Part shown: piece by piece, positions 6,002 through 7,335 of the stretch
Layout: every line of letters starts with the position of its first letter
How positions within the stretch are numbered: position 1 is the stretch's first letter
The notes under the pieces: model-generated
The model's database searches: none
The model's input: only the letters and a program-made list of their open reading frames with translations
What the model was told of the DNA's origin: nothing
Made by a program: the position numbers and the translations under genes
Source: an uncultured Gemmatimonadota bacterium
GTDB lineage: Bacteria > Gemmatimonadota > Gemmatimonadetes > Gemmatimonadales > Gemmatimonadaceae
Length of the DNA stretch: 7,335 nucleotides
Direction of reading: 5' to 3'
NCBI GenBank assembly: GCA_903906325.1
Contig: CAIVJV010000332.1
Span: 1 to 7,335 of the forward strand

Positions 6002-7164
6002 TGATCGACCCCCTCCTCGATCTCACGGAAGAGCAGCGCGCGATCATCGAGACCGCACGCGCCTTCGGGGACGAGCATCTTCGACCGAATGCCGCGGCGT
6101 GGGACCGCGACGCGCACTTCGAGCCCTCGCTCGTCCCCGCGCTCGGGGAGCTCGGATTCCTCGGGATGTTGCTGCCGGCCGAATATGACGGCCTCGGGCT
6201 CGATGCCCGCAGCTATCTCTTGGCGCTCGAGGAGATCGCGGCCGCCGACGCGAGCACCGCGGTCATGATGTCGGTGCACAACTCGCTCCCGACGCAGATG
6301 CTCCTCACCTTCGGCTCAGCGGCGCAGAAGCAGCGGTACCTCGCGCCGATGGCGCGAGGGGAACGCCTCGGCGCCTTCGCCCTCTCCGAGCCCGACGCGG
6401 GCTCGGACGCCGCCTCGCTTCGGTGTCAGGCGCGCCGTGATGGCGATCATTGGATCCTCGACGGGGCCAAGTCGTGGGTGACGAGTGGGACGCACGCCGG
6501 GGTGATCCTCGCGATGGCCCGCACCGACACCCCCGACGCCCGAAAGGGAGCGAAGGGGATATCCGCTTTCATCATCACCCCCGATCTCCCCGGGTTCTCC
6601 GTCGGCAAGAAGGAGGACAAGATGGGGATGCGCGCCTCGCCCACCGTGCAGCTCGTCTTCGACGGGATGCGGGTCCCTGCGGACCGCCTCCTCGGTCAAG
6701 AGGGCATGGGGTTCATCTACGCGATGCAGTCGCTCGAGCATGGCCGGCTCGGGATCGCCGCGCAGGCCATCGGGATCGCGCGGGCCGCGTATGAGGCGGC
6801 GTGCACCTACGTCACCGAGCGGAAGCAGTTCGGCAAGGCGATCGCCGAGTTCCAGGCGGTGCAGTTCAAGCTCGCCGACATGGCCACGCGGATCACCGCG
6901 GCCCGAAGCCTCCTGCACATGGCCGCGGCCGCGAAGGATCGCGGCGTCGAGATCGGCGCGCAGTCGTCGATGGCGAAGCTCTTCGCCAGCGAGACCGCGA
7001 TGTGGGTCACCACCCAGGCCGTGCAACTCTTCGGCGGCTATGGCTATGTGAAGGAATACCCCGTGGAGCGGTACTTCCGTGATGCCAAGGTCACGGAGAT
7101 CTACGAGGGGACGTCGGAGGTGCAGCGCGTCGTCATCGGCCGCGCCGCCCTCAGCGGTCTGTAG
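6001..7164 (+). CDS. Acyl-CoA dehydrogenase, short-chain (butyryl-CoA dehydrogenase-like)
   Basis: FAD flavoenzyme that oxidises a short-chain or branched acyl-CoA to the trans-2-enoyl-CoA and passes electrons to electron-transfer flavoprotein. From ATG 6001 it is 387 residues, typical for the family. The N-terminal helical domain begins LTEEQRAIIETARAF. The first family signature is ALSEPDAGSDAAS (127-139) and the second lies at 342-361 (QLFGGYGYV through RYFRD). The catalytic base is probably E369 in IYEGTSE, the position used by short-, medium- and short-branched-chain enzymes rather than by isovaleryl- or long-chain ones. GTG 5974 in the same frame would add nine residues, with a GGAAGG 13 nt upstream. 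ATG 6001 was chosen because family members start just before LTEEQ and because a TGA overlaps it. It is third in an mmgABC-like order after the thiolase and 3-hydroxybutyryl-CoA dehydrogenase. Exact substrate is unknown. Confidence 0.93.
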   Translation: MIDPLLDLTEEQRAIIETARAFGDEHLRPNAAAWDRDAHFEPSLVPALGELGFLGMLLPAEYDGLGLDARSYLLALEEIAAADASTAVMMSVHNSLPTQMLLTFGSAAQKQRYLAPMARGERLGAFALSEPDAGSDAASLRCQARRDGDHWILDGAKSWVTSGTHAGVILAMARTDTPDARKGAKGISAFIITPDLPGFSVGKKEDKMGMRASPTVQLVFDGMRVPADRLLGQEGMGFIYAMQSLEHGRLGIAAQAIGIARAAYEAACTYVTERKQFGKAIAEFQAVQFKLADMATRITAARSLLHMAAAAKDRGVEIGAQSSMAKLFASETAMWVTTQAVQLFGGYGYVKEYPVERYFRDAKVTEIYEGTSEVQRVVIGRAALSGL

Positions 7165-7172
7165 TGGTCGTC

Positions 7173-7207
7173 TCTGTTTCCTGACACCTGTCCCCTGATC
7201 CCTGTCT
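7173..7207 (+). repeat. Degenerate heptanucleotide tandem repeat, CCTGNNN x4 plus one diverged copy
   Basis: Five consecutive 7-nt units read TCTGttt, CCTGaca, CCTGtcc, CCTGatc, CCTGtct. The four-base core is perfect in the last four and has one change in the first. It fills most of the 46-bp gap between the acyl-CoA dehydrogenase stop and the leucine-dehydrogenase-like start. The array is not inverted, so it should not form a terminator hairpin. It resembles the short heptamer repeats seen between genes in some bacteria such as cyanobacteria; any link is inferred. Confidence 0.7.
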
Positions 7208-7210
7208 TTT

Positions 7211-7335
7211 ATGAAGCTCTTTGAAACCATCGCCAAACTCGGGCACGAACAACTCGTGATCTGTTCGGACGAGACCGCGGGCTACCGTGGCATCATCGCC
7301 ATCCACGATACCACGCTCGGTCCCGCCCTCGGGGG
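7211..7335 (+). CDS. Leucine dehydrogenase-like amino acid dehydrogenase (partial, N-terminus)
   Basis: The first 41 codons of a Glu/Leu/Phe/Val dehydrogenase family member. These enzymes reversibly deaminate an amino acid to the 2-oxo acid and ammonia with NAD. The visible part reads MKLFETIAKLGHEQLVICSD and then IIAIHDTTLGPALGG at the edge. The phrase IHDTTLGPALGG is characteristic of leucine/valine/phenylalanine dehydrogenases and differs from the usual glutamate dehydrogenase N-terminus. The catalytic lysines and the NAD-binding domain lie beyond the window. Leucine is the best guess at substrate, with valine or phenylalanine possible. There is no Shine-Dalgarno sequence; the start is preceded by CTTTT after the heptamer array, and I see no TAnnnT box at leaderless spacing. 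Its position after short-chain acyl-CoA genes suggests branched-chain amino acid catabolism. Confidence 0.85.
   Translation, partial: MKLFETIAKLGHEQLVICSDETAGYRGIIAIHDTTLGPALG

Noticed and set aside
7144..7160. Small hairpin (CCGC, loop, GCGG) at the end of the acyl-CoA dehydrogenase gene as a terminator
   Set aside because: It lies within the coding sequence, has a four-pair stem and no following T-tract.

Overview
The window is GC-rich, roughly two-thirds G+C by eye, and almost fully coding. It reads as a chromosomal housekeeping and central-metabolism segment. There is no transposase, phage gene, CRISPR array, tRNA or rRNA in it. Protein style, codon use, near-leaderless synthetase starts and gene content suggest a high-GC, probably aerobic, Gemmatimonadota-like bacterium. 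That assignment is an inference from general character, not from a marker gene.

Left (1-1309, minus strand): the N-terminal half of valyl-tRNA synthetase (valS), running off the left edge. A 98-bp divergent spacer (1310-1407) separates it from threonyl-tRNA synthetase (thrS, 1408-3363, plus). The spacer carries a perfect 13-bp inverted repeat. Each arm supplies a TAGCTT element 6 or 9 nt before the start codon of the gene it faces, so the two synthetase mRNAs look leaderless or nearly so and appear to use matched promoters.

Middle to right (3360-7164, plus): four tightly packed genes follow thrS with almost no spacing. They are a small secreted or membrane glycine-zipper protein of unknown function, an acetyl-CoA acetyltransferase-type thiolase, an NAD-dependent 3-hydroxybutyryl-CoA dehydrogenase, and an acyl-CoA dehydrogenase. 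Junctions are ATGA (thrS/hypothetical), a 36-nt gap (hypothetical/thiolase), TGATG (thiolase/dehydrogenase), and a 35-nt gap that holds a possible 10-codon leader ORF ending in TGATG on the acyl-CoA dehydrogenase start. The thiolase, dehydrogenase and acyl-CoA dehydrogenase order is that of Bacillus mmgA-mmgB-mmgC. It covers three of the four short-chain beta-oxidation steps; no enoyl-CoA hydratase lies in the window.

Right edge (7211-7335, plus): the first 41 codons of a leucine-dehydrogenase-type amino acid dehydrogenase. It is preceded by a 46-bp spacer that contains a heptanucleotide CCTGNNN tandem array. Together, the right-hand genes suggest branched-chain amino acid and short-chain acyl-CoA catabolism feeding acetyl-CoA.

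I found no clearly new defence or mobile system. The features most worth a second look are the mirrored leaderless promoters, the mini-ORF before the acyl-CoA dehydrogenase, the heptamer array and the glycine-zipper protein.
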